From: Flectonema sp. DT1601
Taxonomy: Eukaryota; Euglenozoa; Diplonemea; Diplonemida; Diplonemidae
DNA length: 64,000 bases
Direction of reading: 5' to 3'
Assembly: GCA_964019425.1 (NCBI GenBank)
Contig: OZ025782.1
Coordinates: forward strand, 744,001-808,000
In this document: one piece after another, positions 11,621-22,575 of the stretch
Layout: every line of letters begins with the position of its first letter
Numbering within the stretch: the first letter of the stretch is position 1
Program-made: the position numbers and the translations under genes
Notes under the pieces: generated by a model
The model's input: only the letters and a program-made list of their open reading frames with translations
Databases searched by the model: none
Told to the model about the DNA's origin: nothing

Positions 11621-11964
11621 GCAGATTTACTTTGAACCAATAGATGATCCTATTTGTGCTCTCAATACTTGCCCGGGTGCACACTGTTTTCGATTATCGA
11701 GGGGGGAGTTAATCCCCACGCGGTAAATACAAATATTTAGAATCTAAATAAAGGCTTTCCGGAAGATACCAATTTTCCAAACGGCCTACTCAGTTTTGAT
11801 TAGTTCAGATTGTATGATAACAGAGATTGACGTAGTGCATACAGAACACTGCAGTCTTATCTTTTATTATGAACTTGTTCTCGTAATTAATAATTATACT
11901 ATTTCTACACTCAGGGTCATCCCCTCCCCATTCCTTTTTCTCAATAACAAAAGTAAATGACCTA
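11621..11964. other. Intergenic spacer with acceptor and minimal uORF
   Basis: This 344-nt spacer contains a pyrimidine-rich acceptor (TTTCTACACTCAG, AG at 11914-11915). Just before the TMEM184-like start there is a two-codon upstream frame, ATG ACC TAA, whose stop overlaps the main ATG (TAATG at 11963-11967). Nothing else is recognised. Confidence 0.55.
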
Positions 11965-13197
11965 ATGAGTGACAGTGATTGTAATAATGATGTAGGACAA
12001 GAAACATTGGAACGAAGTGTAGCAGAAGAAGAAGCTGAAGGACTGTTTGATGAGCTCAAAGAAGATGTCGCACAAGAAGCATGGAGAATCATGGTTAGAG
12101 AACGAGTAGAAGTTCAAACAGCTAAAAAACATCAAAGACGATTTCTGTGGTTGGGTGGAGGAGCCCTAGTAATCGGAATCATATTAGCGATCATTGGATT
12201 CTACTTGGGATGGGAAGAAGGATCGAAATTTCCAGTTATAATTGGAGGATATTGCGCTGTGTTAGCAACCCTTTTATCACTCTTACAAATTATGGAACAC
12301 TTATCAGCTTTTAGTGACCCTGACATTCAGTCTCGAATAGTTAGAATACTTGTAATGGTTCCTATCTATGCTATTACATCATGGCTTGCTATTGTTTATA
12401 CTGATCAAGCTGTTTATTTAGATCTCGTTAGAGATATGTATGAGTCGTATGCGGTTTATACATTCTTCTCATTGATGCTGGGACTGTTAGGAGGTCTAGA
12501 TGAATGTGTTAGACTGTTTATGGTTGAAGGTCATTCTGGTGATGGTTTCAAGCATCCGTTTCCACTTTGCAAAGTACGACGTTGGTATATGCTACCACAA
12601 GTTTTATATAGAATAACTGTTTGTATCATTCAGTTTATGATCCTAAAACCGCTCTGTACTGTTGTTGTTATTGTTCTCACAGCAACGGGTCACTATGGAT
12701 CTGATTTTTCAGATTTCAAGGGAGGATTTGTTTACATTACAATGATATACAATGTGTCGATAACATTCGCATTCACTGCGTTGCTATATTTTTATATTGC
12801 GACGAAAGACTTGTTGAAAGATCACAATCCGTTGTTGAAGTTTGCTTGTATCAAGGGTGTTATTTTTCTTTCATACTGGCAATCTTTATGTATAGCAGTG
12901 CTTGACGCATTAGACCTCCTCCCACAGATTTCATTTTGGGAACCAGGGGTCGAAACTCGTACTGGTCTTCAGGACTTTTTAATATGCTGTGAAATGCTAT
13001 TATTCGCCATCGCTCATAAGTATGTCTTCGAAGCAAAAACTTACTCACGAGGACTTCAGGTGGGTGCTAGGATAGTTAGAGGAGCAGTCTTACCTACAGC
13101 TCGTCAGGGGATGTGTAATAATCTCAAAAAAACTCTTCAGCATGAAGACGTTAAATCTGATATTATTGCGATTTGGCATTTTATCAGGGCTTTTTAA
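11965..13197 (+). CDS. TMEM184/OST-alpha family (DUF300) seven-TM membrane protein
   Basis: Single exon, 410 aa. After about 55 acidic residues and a first membrane helix near residue 60, the protein shows the DUF300 pattern: hydrophobic spans, VPIYAITSWLAIVY, ESYAVYTFFSLMLGLLGG, a PFPLC motif followed by WYMLPQVLY, VLKP-like ILKPLCTVV, LLYFYIATKDLL and LKFACIKGVIFLSYWQS. About seven membrane spans are seen. Relatives include TMEM184 proteins, yeast and plant LAZ1-like proteins, and the organic solute transporter alpha subunit. Transport or endomembrane signalling is inferred from the family. The ATG is 49 nt after the likely acceptor and is preceded by a minimal uORF. Confidence 0.92.
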   Translation: MSDSDCNNDVGQETLERSVAEEEAEGLFDELKEDVAQEAWRIMVRERVEVQTAKKHQRRFLWLGGGALVIGIILAIIGFYLGWEEGSKFPVIIGGYCAVLATLLSLLQIMEHLSAFSDPDIQSRIVRILVMVPIYAITSWLAIVYTDQAVYLDLVRDMYESYAVYTFFSLMLGLLGGLDECVRLFMVEGHSGDGFKHPFPLCKVRRWYMLPQVLYRITVCIIQFMILKPLCTVVVIVLTATGHYGSDFSDFKGGFVYITMIYNVSITFAFTALLYFYIATKDLLKDHNPLLKFACIKGVIFLSYWQSLCIAVLDALDLLPQISFWEPGVETRTGLQDFLICCEMLLFAIAHKYVFEAKTYSRGLQVGARIVRGAVLPTARQGMCNNLKKTLQHEDVKSDIIAIWHFIRAF

Positions 13198-14154
13198 AAC
13201 ATTAAGTTGATCCTCCTACTCTCCGAAAACAACTTTTGAAATCTGAAAACTTGCAAACACCGGGGTAGTCGAGGGACATTATTCCCAAAATATAATTGAA
13301 TGTCGGATTTGTAAACAGTTGATTTTCTTTCGTTTCTCTTCGTCCTTTAAATAAATTTATAAACTAATTATTATTATTAAAAAAATTCTCCCTGTGCAAC
13401 ACCCCCTTCCCTTTGTTTATATTTCCTTTTTAATATCTATTTCTTTTTCGCAAATAGATGATCATAACTAAAGATCTGGAACTACCTCACAAGAATAAAT
13501 GTGGTTTCCGAATCCCTAACTGTTGGTTTTTCTTTTTTTACATGGCAGCCAGGATTGGCCGAACTATTTTAGTTTTTAGCCGAGTTCAGGTTGCCTTTTT
13601 ATGTTGTTTCGCACAAATAATTTAGTTGTATTTTATTACAAATTGTCCGTAGTAGTAGTAACGGCCATCGGATTGGGTCTTCTGTTGCAGTGAGTTGCCC
13701 TGCAGTACTCATAATGCTGACATACTAATCTAAAATCATTAACACATAAAAAAAAAATTTTTTTTTTTCTTATTTGAATGGATAAGTCTTTTCTGACCTC
13801 CCTCACTCTACTCAACTAGACGATTTGAATTATAACACATGGTCGATCTTGATGGTAGCTAATTTATTTATTTTATTTTTATTTTTATCTGGTTACGTTT
13901 CGTTTGATGAGGATTAAGAATTTTGTATATTTTTTTTTTTTTAAAAATAAATAAAATAATTTTTTTATTTCAGGGAAAAAGTGAAAAAAAAAAAAAAAAA
14001 CAAGAAAATCTGATTTACTCCAACCCCACCTGATGTGATACAATAAAATTAATAAACACCGAAGAGCTACCCAGTTCTCTTTGATATTCCTTCAACTAAT
14101 ACTCTGCAGTATCTTACAAACTAATAATTAAAATCAACAGACAGGTATTCCAAC
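13198..14154. other. Intergenic spacer
   Basis: This 957-nt AT-rich spacer has short A and T runs (about 13748-13770, 13930-13942 and 13985-13999). The sequence TGCAGTACTC at 13701-13710 also occurs at 48651-48660. The acceptor for the next gene is ACAGACAG (AG at 14143-14144). No gene is seen. Confidence 0.55.
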
Positions 14155-16215
14155 ATGAACTCTGTGAATGACGACACAGAAACCACACAAAACGGTGTTG
14201 TTAAATACACTATTTATCCCATATCAGAAGATACAGATTTGAAATCTGTCAAACTCACAACAGAGAGAATAATAAACACGACACTAAAGAACTACATTTG
14301 GAATGCTGATTTAAAACCATCACTTAAAGAAGATGAAAACAAACTATTCGGAGAATACGAATATGGAGATGCCGTTGATGACGAATGGGCAACTGTACTA
14401 GCGTTGTTGCAATTAAGTAAAGAGTGTGTAGATGTTGTGATTCACGTAGTGGATCAAGATGGTCAGTTTTTATTAATAGAAGCAGCAGAGTATTTACCAG
14501 AATGGATGGACCCTGACGGGATGCAGAATAGAGTTTTTATTAGAAGTGGAGGATTGCAATGTATTCCTCCAGTACCAGAACATCCTTCACAAGTACTTCC
14601 TCTTTCAAAGTGTTCTGGTCATAAGTCTGTTGATGATTGCCCGCCATTATTATTATCTGATGCGTTGAGTATATTGTCAACTAGTTCTAAGTCAGATTTC
14701 GAAGCTGATTTAGATATTACAAAAACAATCCTCAGTCGTCTTCCTGTTCTAAGTGACGACGTTCTACTTCAAAAGACAAAACTGACACTTCCAACTCCAA
14801 TTGCCGCATCTCTTTCTGAAAATCCACAACTAATCAGTAAGATAGCCAGTTCTGTAGATTCGTCATCATCTTCTCATTTAACTTTATTTAATCCATCAAA
14901 GGTTGGTCGTAGTACCTCAATGGTAACCGCTAGTCGATACATATTTGCGAAACTATCTCTGGAGGTTGATAAATTACAACGATCCAACCCCACGAATGAT
15001 AAAAACCAAACTGACAGTGAAAAGCGAGACCTCTACTTAGCTTCGTTAATCTCAAATTCCTTCGAGAATGTGTTTCTTAAAGACCAGAAAACTCTCTCTG
15101 AAGCACAGAAAGCTGCGCAAAAGAAAACAACAATTGAAAAAGCAACTCAGCCAACAACAACACATCCTAAATGCGGAGTGTTCTCAGAGGGTCTTCAGCA
15201 TGCGCGAGAAATAAACGATAAGAATAAATCAAAGATAGCTGCGAAAAATAACAAACTACCGGGATTCACAACATACCTTCAACGGTTAGAAAAGATGGGC
15301 TACTTTGGAGATGAAATAAAAGGCAGCAAACTATATAATGAGAAGTTGGAAGCAGCGAAGAAAAACTTTGGAATAGGTGCGAATGAAAATAATGAAATCA
15401 GTTCTGAAGGATGTTCTAAACAAGATGATAATTGTGTTGTAAATAAAACATCGAAGTATCCCTGGGATCTACCAACTGAATCTACGGACGGTAATAAACT
15501 AAACTTTGCTACCAGAGTATTACATTCTATTGAGTTATGGAAACAACATAATGAATGTTCTGGTAACCTTCCGTTGAGTATCGAATTTAAAACAAACCCT
15601 TCAGACTCAACTGATTGGTTAACAGTTACTCCCCAATCAGTCGATGCTTTGCTTTCTCATAAATTCGATCCAAATCTTTCTCAAAATCTCGAAGATGATG
15701 AAAAGAAAAAAACAGACGCAGCTGCCTACGAATCAGCTCAACAACGACTAAAGGAAACAGTCGAAAAGATGGATTCATTCATGAAATCAGAAAGTGACTA
15801 CAAAGGTGTAGAGACCACAGACAGTAAGATCGTAGAAGAAAAAGAATCCCCAGCTAACACTAAGAACGACGGGGAATACCAGTTTAATCGAAAAGAATAC
15901 GAGAAAAGACGTAAAGAACTATTAGGTATTATTGACTTGGAATCAGATGATGAAGAACCACAGAAACCAACTTCAAAAGATCCCCTCGATTGTGATTCCA
16001 ATAACAGTGAGGACTCAGATGATGATATCGACCCTGAAGAACTCTCTAGATACATAAATGAGTTATCATCAGAGTTGAGATCTCATTCATCTCTCAGCAG
16101 GACATCAGACGATAATCAAATTGATAACGCTCTCAATTCAATTACTGAAAGTATTAAAGCTCAAGGTGGTGGAACAGGACCTGCTCTTAATATTCTAAAT
16201 CAATTAGGTCTTTGA
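14155..16215 (+). CDS. ECD: Ecdysoneless (ECD/SGT1) homologue
   Basis: Single exon, 686 aa, starting 10 nt after an ACAG acceptor. The N-terminal 150 residues carry the ECD hallmark: WATVLALLQLSKECVDVVIHV, then DQDGQFLLIEAAEYLPEWMDPD, and RVFIRSGGLQCIPP. The middle is helical and charged. The C-terminal third is acidic and serine-rich (DLESDDEEP, DSDDDIDPEELSRYINELSSEL), and ends GPALNILNQLGL, like other family members. ECD proteins work with the PRPF8/R2TP system in spliceosome maturation and in cell-cycle control. That role is notable in an organism that probably splices every mRNA in trans, but no direct link is shown here. Confidence 0.9.
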   Translation: MNSVNDDTETTQNGVVKYTIYPISEDTDLKSVKLTTERIINTTLKNYIWNADLKPSLKEDENKLFGEYEYGDAVDDEWATVLALLQLSKECVDVVIHVVDQDGQFLLIEAAEYLPEWMDPDGMQNRVFIRSGGLQCIPPVPEHPSQVLPLSKCSGHKSVDDCPPLLLSDALSILSTSSKSDFEADLDITKTILSRLPVLSDDVLLQKTKLTLPTPIAASLSENPQLISKIASSVDSSSSSHLTLFNPSKVGRSTSMVTASRYIFAKLSLEVDKLQRSNPTNDKNQTDSEKRDLYLASLISNSFENVFLKDQKTLSEAQKAAQKKTTIEKATQPTTTHPKCGVFSEGLQHAREINDKNKSKIAAKNNKLPGFTTYLQRLEKMGYFGDEIKGSKLYNEKLEAAKKNFGIGANENNEISSEGCSKQDDNCVVNKTSKYPWDLPTESTDGNKLNFATRVLHSIELWKQHNECSGNLPLSIEFKTNPSDSTDWLTVTPQSVDALLSHKFDPNLSQNLEDDEKKKTDAAAYESAQQRLKETVEKMDSFMKSESDYKGVETTDSKIVEEKESPANTKNDGEYQFNRKEYEKRRKELLGIIDLESDDEEPQKPTSKDPLDCDSNNSEDSDDDIDPEELSRYINELSSELRSHSSLSRTSDDNQIDNALNSITESIKAQGGGTGPALNILNQLGL

Positions 16216-16511
16216 GATCCTTTGACCGGTGTTGCTCGTTTTCTTCAAACGAACAACCATTTCTGGCAACCGCCATCAAACATTACCTACTTACCTAACA
16301 TTACCAACCTGTATTTATCTATTTATTATCAATTTTTAGCGTTCTAATGAAAATCCAATGCGTGTTTCGCAAATTTCTTTTGTGAAAACCGTTCCTATTT
16401 TTTACTTACGTTTTTTCACACTCGTCTCAAACAGGGTGTAATAATAAAATTTATTTTTGTGTGGGGTGTGTACTTTATTATTTATTCTTTCAAGGGGGAG
16501 GTGTTCACAAA

Positions 16512-18635
16512 ATGACATACCTCAGCAAGATGTGTATTGCTACCACCAGAGGGATGTACAGCAGACAGATGCTACTACCTCGTCGTTGTAATTTGAGATC
16601 TCAAATGAGATTTTGTGTTAACAATTGGAAACCCCCAGCAGAAGTGAAGAAAGCGAAGGAAAAAAGAACACCTGCTGACATTACAATGGGTGTAATTAGA
16701 ACGATTTGGCCAACAAAGGGACAATGGAGATTAAAATTTCAAATTATGACGGCTTTTGGTTGTGTATTTGGTACGAAGTTATTTGGTATCGCAGTACCGT
16801 ATTGGTTTAAAGGGATAATTGATTCTCTTTCTGTTGATCCGACAATTGTACTTCAGGCTTTCAATCCAATTGGAGTATCTGCGCTAGGTCTTGTAGTCTG
16901 TTACACTCTTTGTAAAGTATTACAAGCAGCAACTCAAGAAGCAAGAGGAGCTCTCTTCGCAACAGTCGTACAAGACGCAATTCGAAGGTTATCTGTTCAG
17001 ACAGCTACTCATTTGCATCAGTTGAATTTAGACTTTCACATTAATCGTCAAACTGGAGCTCTCGCTAAGTCAATCGATAGAGGAACCAAAGCAGTTGACA
17101 GACTCTTAAACTTCGCTTTATTTCACATTATACCTACTGCTTTAGAATTGATTTTAGTGTCTGCTGTTTTGTACAGAGAAGCAGGTTTACCTTTTGTACT
17201 AACGGCATGCACTGCTGTAACAGCCTATACTGTCTTTACTATTATTGTGAGTACTTGGAGAATAGAAGTTAGAAAGACGATGAACAAACACGACACGGAA
17301 TCGAGTGGTTTGATTATTGACGGTCTCTTAAACTATGAAACTGTGAAGTATTTTCAAAATGAAAAATATGAAGTCGATCGATACGATGAAATCCTACGAA
17401 AGTATTCAAAAGACGCAGCAAAGACAACGCAATCACTCTCTTTCTTAAACTTAGGACAGCAACTAATATTTACGTCAGCATTAGCAGTTGCAATGGGAAT
17501 GTCTGTAACTCGTGTTGCTGCGGGGACGATGACGTTGGGTGATCTGATATTAGTGAATACGTTGCTTATGCAATTATCAATGCCGTTAAACTTCTTAGGA
17601 ACGGTATTCAGAGAGTTACAAACAGCTGTGACTGATATGGATAATTTGTTTACTTTGTTATCAAGTAATCAACCACCACCAGAACCAGAGACGAAATTCG
17701 TTTTTAAATCGGGTGAAATTGAGTTTCGTGATGTGTTCTTCAGCTACCGCACGGATCAAGCAGTTCTCAAGGGACTTTCATTTAAGGTTCCAGCTGGTCA
17801 TTCTGTTGGTGTTGTCGGACCATCAGGTTGTGGTAAATCAACAATCCACCGACTGCTATTTAAATTCCATTTCCCATCATCTGGTACCATTCTTGTTGAC
17901 GGACAAGATATTACTGAAATTAGTTCTGAGTCTTTGCGTTCTCATTTCGGAGTCATTCCACAAGACACTGTTTTATTTAATGACACGATCCTTCATAATA
18001 TTCGTTATGGTAAAATAGGAGCTACTGATGAAGAGTGTTATGAAGCAAGTAAGAAAGCAGGTCTTCATGAGACTGTTATGGGATTCCCAGATGGATACAG
18101 CACAAAAGTTGGTGAGAGAGGACTGAAACTCTCCGGAGGAGAAAAACAGAGAGTTTCAATCGCCCGTTGTCTACTTCGCAATGCTCCTATCTTATTAGCA
18201 GATGAAGCGACCTCAGCATTAGACACTCGTACTGAAGCACTCACAATGGATAGTTTACGTGATACTCATAATGAACAACCTTTAACTTCAATTATCATCG
18301 CTCATCGTCTATCAACAATTAGAGATTGTAATGCTGTTCTTGTTCTTAAAGAAGGATTACAACATGAATATGGTTCTCATTCAGAACTAATGGAAAAGAA
18401 AGGATTGTATTACGACATGTGGATGAGACAACAAACAGACACCGAAGAAAAAGAGAAACCAGAAAGTAAGTAAAGCGTCTTAAATAAATAAGACAGCAAC
18501 TTCTTTAACACAAATGGTACGCATATTTCCATTTCAGATACGACTGAGATGGATTGTAAAATGAAAGCGGACATCAATTCCGAAAGAGAGGGGTTAAAAG
18601 ATATAAAAAATCTTCTGGAGACACTTCGTGCTTAA
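16512..18635 (+). CDS. ATM1/ABCB7-type mitochondrial ABC half-transporter
   Basis: Two exons, 16512-18465 and 18538-18635, give 683 aa. The 72-nt GT-AG intron begins GTAAGTAA; without splicing the frame stops at 18473, while splicing adds an in-frame tail ending LETLRA. The basic N-terminus (MTYLSKMCIATTRGMYSRQM) looks like a mitochondrial presequence. A six-span membrane domain covers residues about 75-390. The nucleotide-binding domain has Walker A GPSGCGKST (436-444), signature LSGGEKQR (540-547), Walker B with Asp564-Glu565, and an IIIAHRLST switch. ATM1 relatives export a glutathione-linked sulfur or iron-sulfur precursor from mitochondria. The start is the first ATG, 17 nt after a TTCTTTCAAG acceptor; the open frame upstream lacks an ATG. 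Confidence 0.92.
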
Positions 18636-19069
18636 CGTACATTCTGCTTCCGATTTTCTATTAGTTATTTACGTAAGAAAACATCATTCCTGTGCATTAT
18701 TCGTGTTGCTTATTCAGACAACACTATTCGTTGCTTTTGGTATTTCGAAGGCGCAGTAGAGTGTACTGGGGAAAGAAAAAAAAAAAAAAAAAAAAATTAA
18801 TAAAAAAGGAGAGTTTTGCTTTTTTTATTGCAATCTTCTCTACTGAAATTACTGTCCTCGTCTCCCTTGCGGTTATAACGTTTTTTTTTCCTTTTTTTTT
18901 TTTTCACCCCCCGTCTCATAGGTCGTCATGTGTTGTTTTTGAAAGTACCTATATGGCCTCAATTATCATATTAGAATTCCTTTAATGAGACACTTTCGGT
19001 TATCCTTAACAAAAAAAAAAAATAAGAATTACATCACAATCTCACATCAGATAAAGTCACCCACATAGT
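18636..19069. other. Intergenic spacer
   Basis: This 434-nt spacer has an A run near 18775-18797 and T-rich stretches. The acceptor for the TBC gene is CTCACATCAG (AG at 19049-19050). The spurious frame 18692-18985 runs through homopolymers and has no support. Confidence 0.55.
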
Positions 19070-20472
19070 ATGGTGTTTGGAAGGCTCAAGGGAGTCTTTT
19101 GGGGTGAAGAACTTAAAGAAATACCTGCAAAATTACAAAGGAAACTTCCTACAGAAGGAGACTGGGAGGTAACTGACAGCGACAATGAAGCTTTGGCTAG
19201 AGACGAGGATGAGGTTAGGTTACCAGTTAGGTCGAGATCATTGAAAGGAGTGGGTGAAATGGGATTACCGTATGAAGACCCATTGTTATGTGATAGAGAT
19301 GATGGACGCTTAGCAAGTCCTGTTTTTATTGGAGCATTGGATGAGATATCAAAAAGTGATGGAGATCCTAACCTTCTACGAGATCTCTGTTGGAAAGGTA
19401 TCCCTTGGGAATCTCGCAGTGACTGCTGGAGTCTTTTATCAGGCTACCTCCCATCACAACCAGATAGGCGTCTTGAACATCTTCAAAATAAGAGGACAAC
19501 TTACAGAAAATATAAAACACAATACTGCGCTCACAGTACAACTGGTGAAGGTAATAAAATAATGAACATGTTGAAAAAAGATATTCCTCGAACTAGTCCT
19601 TCGTATCCTATATTTGCACTCCCTGTAATTCAAAAAGCCTTAGAGAAATTATTATTTGTGTGGTCGTTGCAACATCCTGCAACAGGTTACGTCCAGGGGA
19701 TGAATGATTTAGTGACTCCGTTTTTCGTGGCATTTTTGGCGCCGCATCTTCCGGAAAGAGTTTTGTTGTCGGGAGATGTCTCAAGCCCAAGTCTCATAGA
19801 AAAACTAAATGAAATAATTAATGATGTAGAAGCTGATTGCTACTGGTGTTTTCACGCGTTACTACACAGCATACAAAACCATTATACGGAGGGACAAACA
19901 GGTATGTATTTTAGTTTTTGTATACAAACCCATTGTGCGATAGAAAAGAGAATTGTGAGCGTAACTAACCTATTCCTTTATTAGGATTTCGTTCCGGTTG
20001 TGCGCACTAAAAGTAAAAAAAAATGAAGTTTGCCGATTCTTTTTTTTTTTTTTTTTCAACAACAAAAAACCCAACAACAGGTATTCAAGAAAAACTTGGC
20101 GTACTGGACGAGCTCTTAAAAAAAGCCGAACCCAGATTGTATGCACATTTTCAAGTAGAAGAAGTAACAATGATGCAATTCGCTTACAAGTGGGTTAATT
20201 GCTTACTGCTAAGAGAATTACCATTCCCAGCTTCACTCCGATTGTGGGATGCTTATCTCAGTGAGATAGATGATTACGCGAACACTCATATTTATGTTTG
20301 TCTTGCTTTGATTTCAAAATACTCTTCGACTCTTATGAAGTTAGAATTTTCTGAATTGCTACCATTTCTACTGTCACCTCCAACAAAAGAATTTACAGAA
20401 GAAGACGTTGGAGAACTTTTATCACAAGCGTATCTTTATCAGCAACTATACCCAGATGCTTTTAAGACATAG
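19070..20472 (+). CDS. TBC1D22-like Rab GTPase-activating protein
   Basis: Exons 19070-19901 and 20081-20472 join to 407 aa. Residues about 105-400 are a TBC domain: WKGIPWESRSDCWSLLSGYLP, the arginine finger motif KKDIPRTSP (Arg174), the glutamine finger YVQG (Gln209), and, across the junction, EGQTGIQEKLGVLDELL, matching TBC1D22 GIQ(R/E)K. LLRELPFPASLRLWDAYLSE and the C-terminal helices follow. TBC1D22 proteins are Golgi-linked Rab GAPs. The 179-nt intron contains a T16 tract and an internal acceptor at about 19983 that would give a truncated product. The start is 19 nt after an AG. Confidence 0.9.
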
Positions 20473-21407
20473 TTCGTATATCATCTGTGGTGTATTGTAA
20501 TATTTAATATCTCGCACATCGAAATTATCCGACAAGTTTCGTTGAATTTCGTAAATTATAAGTAATAGTTGCCTTTGTATTTGTGTTTCGCTCTACTTAT
20601 TTATTACTTACGGATTTGTTCTTTTAATAGACTTTGCTGCGTTTACTAATTTTTTAAATAGACCTATTTTTGAATTCGTCTAAAGTGTCGTTTTCAATGT
20701 TTTTTTTTTGTCTATTTTTGGTTTAGTAATCCATGATGTTATTTTTTTAATATATATACCTGCGAACTAATTGTTTGAAAAAATTGTGATAAAACGTAAC
20801 TTAGCTTTGTTCCTCTAGTGGGAGTCTTGTACCACAAAAAAAATAAAATAAAATAAAATAAAATTGCCCACCATCGATAGTCCTCAATGACTCTTAAGTA
20901 AATTAAATAATAAAAATCTTCATCCTATCAATTTGCTAACTTCTTAAGTGATAGTGAGTTCTGTTGAATAAGAAGACATAAACACATCAACGTATTTTGT
21001 TCAATATCTCTTTTGATGCATTATTTTTACTTCTTTCGATGAATCGCTTTTTTTTTTTTTTTTTTTTTTTTTTGTACGTCGTTAGGTACTTTGTCCGCTT
21101 TGTTTCTTATACCAACTGACGCTTGCCGATGTTGGTTTTCTTTGTTTCTAAGCAAAAGAGAAAATGGATAAAAGTTTCGTTTTTTTTTTATTTTTATTTT
21201 ATTTTTTATTCTTCCAAAAAGCACGAATCACCTCGTGAATGACAAGTTCAGATTTCCAGCATCGGTTATCTTTTACACTCATAAATCCGAACAATACAAA
21301 AGATTATTTAATGTGTGTCCATGTCTTTAATTCGTATCACATGCTGTGGAGATATCATCGAATTGATTGACAGTTTTCATATTTATATCTTCGAATAGTT
21401 AAAACAA
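20473..21407. other. Intergenic spacer with AAAAT microsatellite
   Basis: This 935-nt spacer contains an (AAAAT)n tract at 20836-20864 and a T run near 21049-21073. The acceptor for the p28 gene is TTCGAATAG (AG at 21397-21398). No gene is seen. Confidence 0.55.
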
Positions 21408-22136
21408 ATGCCGTCATCGGGAGTACAATCCTTAGTAAAGTATGATAACGCTGTCTTACTTGCTGAGATTCGTGAAGTAAAGAAGAAGGGAGGTGGTACA
21501 GTCAGAGGTAGACTACCACCAGTCGATAAATTAACATCTCAAACGGAAGATATTTTAAACACAATTATACCTCCTCAAGAATGGGAAGAAGGTAATCAAG
21601 TTTGGGTTCAATACGTTAGCAGCACACCTGCTACTCGTTTAGATGTAATTAACCTTCAAGAACAGTTAGATAGTCAACTTGAACGAAGACAAGCTCGTGA
21701 GACAGGAATCTGTACAACACGAGAACTTCTTTACTCACAATGTTTTGATGAACTTATTAGACAAGTTACTGTTTCTTGTGCTGAGAGAGGACTTCTACTC
21801 CTCAGAGTTAGAGATGAAGCTAGAATGACAATCAGAGCTTACAAAATACTTTACGAAAGTAGTATCGCTTTTGGTATGAGAAAAGCTCTACAAGCAGAAC
21901 AAGGAAAAGCTGACATGCAATCAAAAATAAGAGCTCAAGAACGACAAATCGATGAGTTAGAACGCGCCAATGCAGAACTACAAGCAAAGTGCGAAGCCAT
22001 TCACCAACAAGAAGTAGAACAGAGAAAGGAAGCAGAAAGAAAACATCAGGAAGATGTTACATATCTGCGAAAGGCGAATCACCAACTGACGACACAGCTA
22101 CAGACATTTCTAGGAGCACAGGGTGGGAAGAAATAA
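21408..22136 (+). CDS. DNALI1: Axonemal inner-arm dynein light chain p28 (DNALI1 family)
   Basis: Single exon, 242 aa, the usual family length. The N-terminus SLVKYDNAVLL begins the p28 pattern, followed by LTSQTEDILNTIIPPQEW, VQYVSSTPATRLDVINLQEQLD, ARETGICTTRELLYSQCFDELIRQVT and CAERGLLLLRVRDEARMT. The last 80 residues form a coiled coil. p28 binds inner-arm dynein heavy chains together with actin or centrin and is confined to motile axonemes, so the organism has a motile flagellum. The ATG lies only 9 nt after the acceptor AG. Confidence 0.95.
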   Translation: MPSSGVQSLVKYDNAVLLAEIREVKKKGGGTVRGRLPPVDKLTSQTEDILNTIIPPQEWEEGNQVWVQYVSSTPATRLDVINLQEQLDSQLERRQARETGICTTRELLYSQCFDELIRQVTVSCAERGLLLLRVRDEARMTIRAYKILYESSIAFGMRKALQAEQGKADMQSKIRAQERQIDELERANAELQAKCEAIHQQEVEQRKEAERKHQEDVTYLRKANHQLTTQLQTFLGAQGGKK

Positions 22137-22575
22137 TTTGAAGTCTTTTAAAAAGCACAAAAGACATTCGACTGCTACTGAACTTGTTAATAAAATAAGT
22201 TTAGTAATCTCGCGTAGGAAACAAAATGTTTACTACCCATCAATAGCTTCTGCTGTTTGATTACTAAAATTGTCCCTCAAAGACAATATAGCTTTTGTAG
22301 TCAGCTCGAAAGAGCTGTCAATCTGAAATAAAATAATAGTTTCGTATGAGTTTTGTTATAAGGCTCCTGCCTTGTTGTTAATATGTCTGTTGAAAAAATG
22401 GTAAACTGTGATTGTTTGTGGTGAATATTTTTACTTATCAGGTGTTTTACAATAATGTCAGAAAGGAATCAACAGATAGAAACCGATGGGCTTGCTGTTT
22501 TATTATTATTATCTATTTGAGTGTTTACTTTATTTTATTTATGATGTGCCTCAGGAAGGGGTGTGGGTTGTCAAA
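22137..22575. other. Intergenic spacer
   Basis: This 439-nt spacer includes a GAAA-tetraloop hairpin at 22302-22317 and, near its end, the acceptor GATGTGCCTCAG (AG at 22553-22554). An in-frame ATG at 22486 lies upstream of that acceptor and would be removed by trans-splicing. Confidence 0.55.
22302..22317 (+). other. 6-bp RNA hairpin with GAAA tetraloop in p28 3' region
   Basis: CAGCTC and GAGCTG pair perfectly around a GAAA loop of the GNRA class, about 165 nt after the p28 stop. It could be a 3' UTR stability or protein-binding element. It is short enough to arise by chance. Confidence 0.35.

Noticed and set aside
18471-18473. Stop codon of the ABC transporter taken as the gene end
   Set aside because: It lies within a GTAAGT intron; splicing continues the frame to 18635.
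22486-22575. Upstream in-frame ATG as kinesin start
   Set aside because: It lies before the acceptor AG at 22554, and the extra residues are hydrophobic and unlike a kinesin N-terminus.
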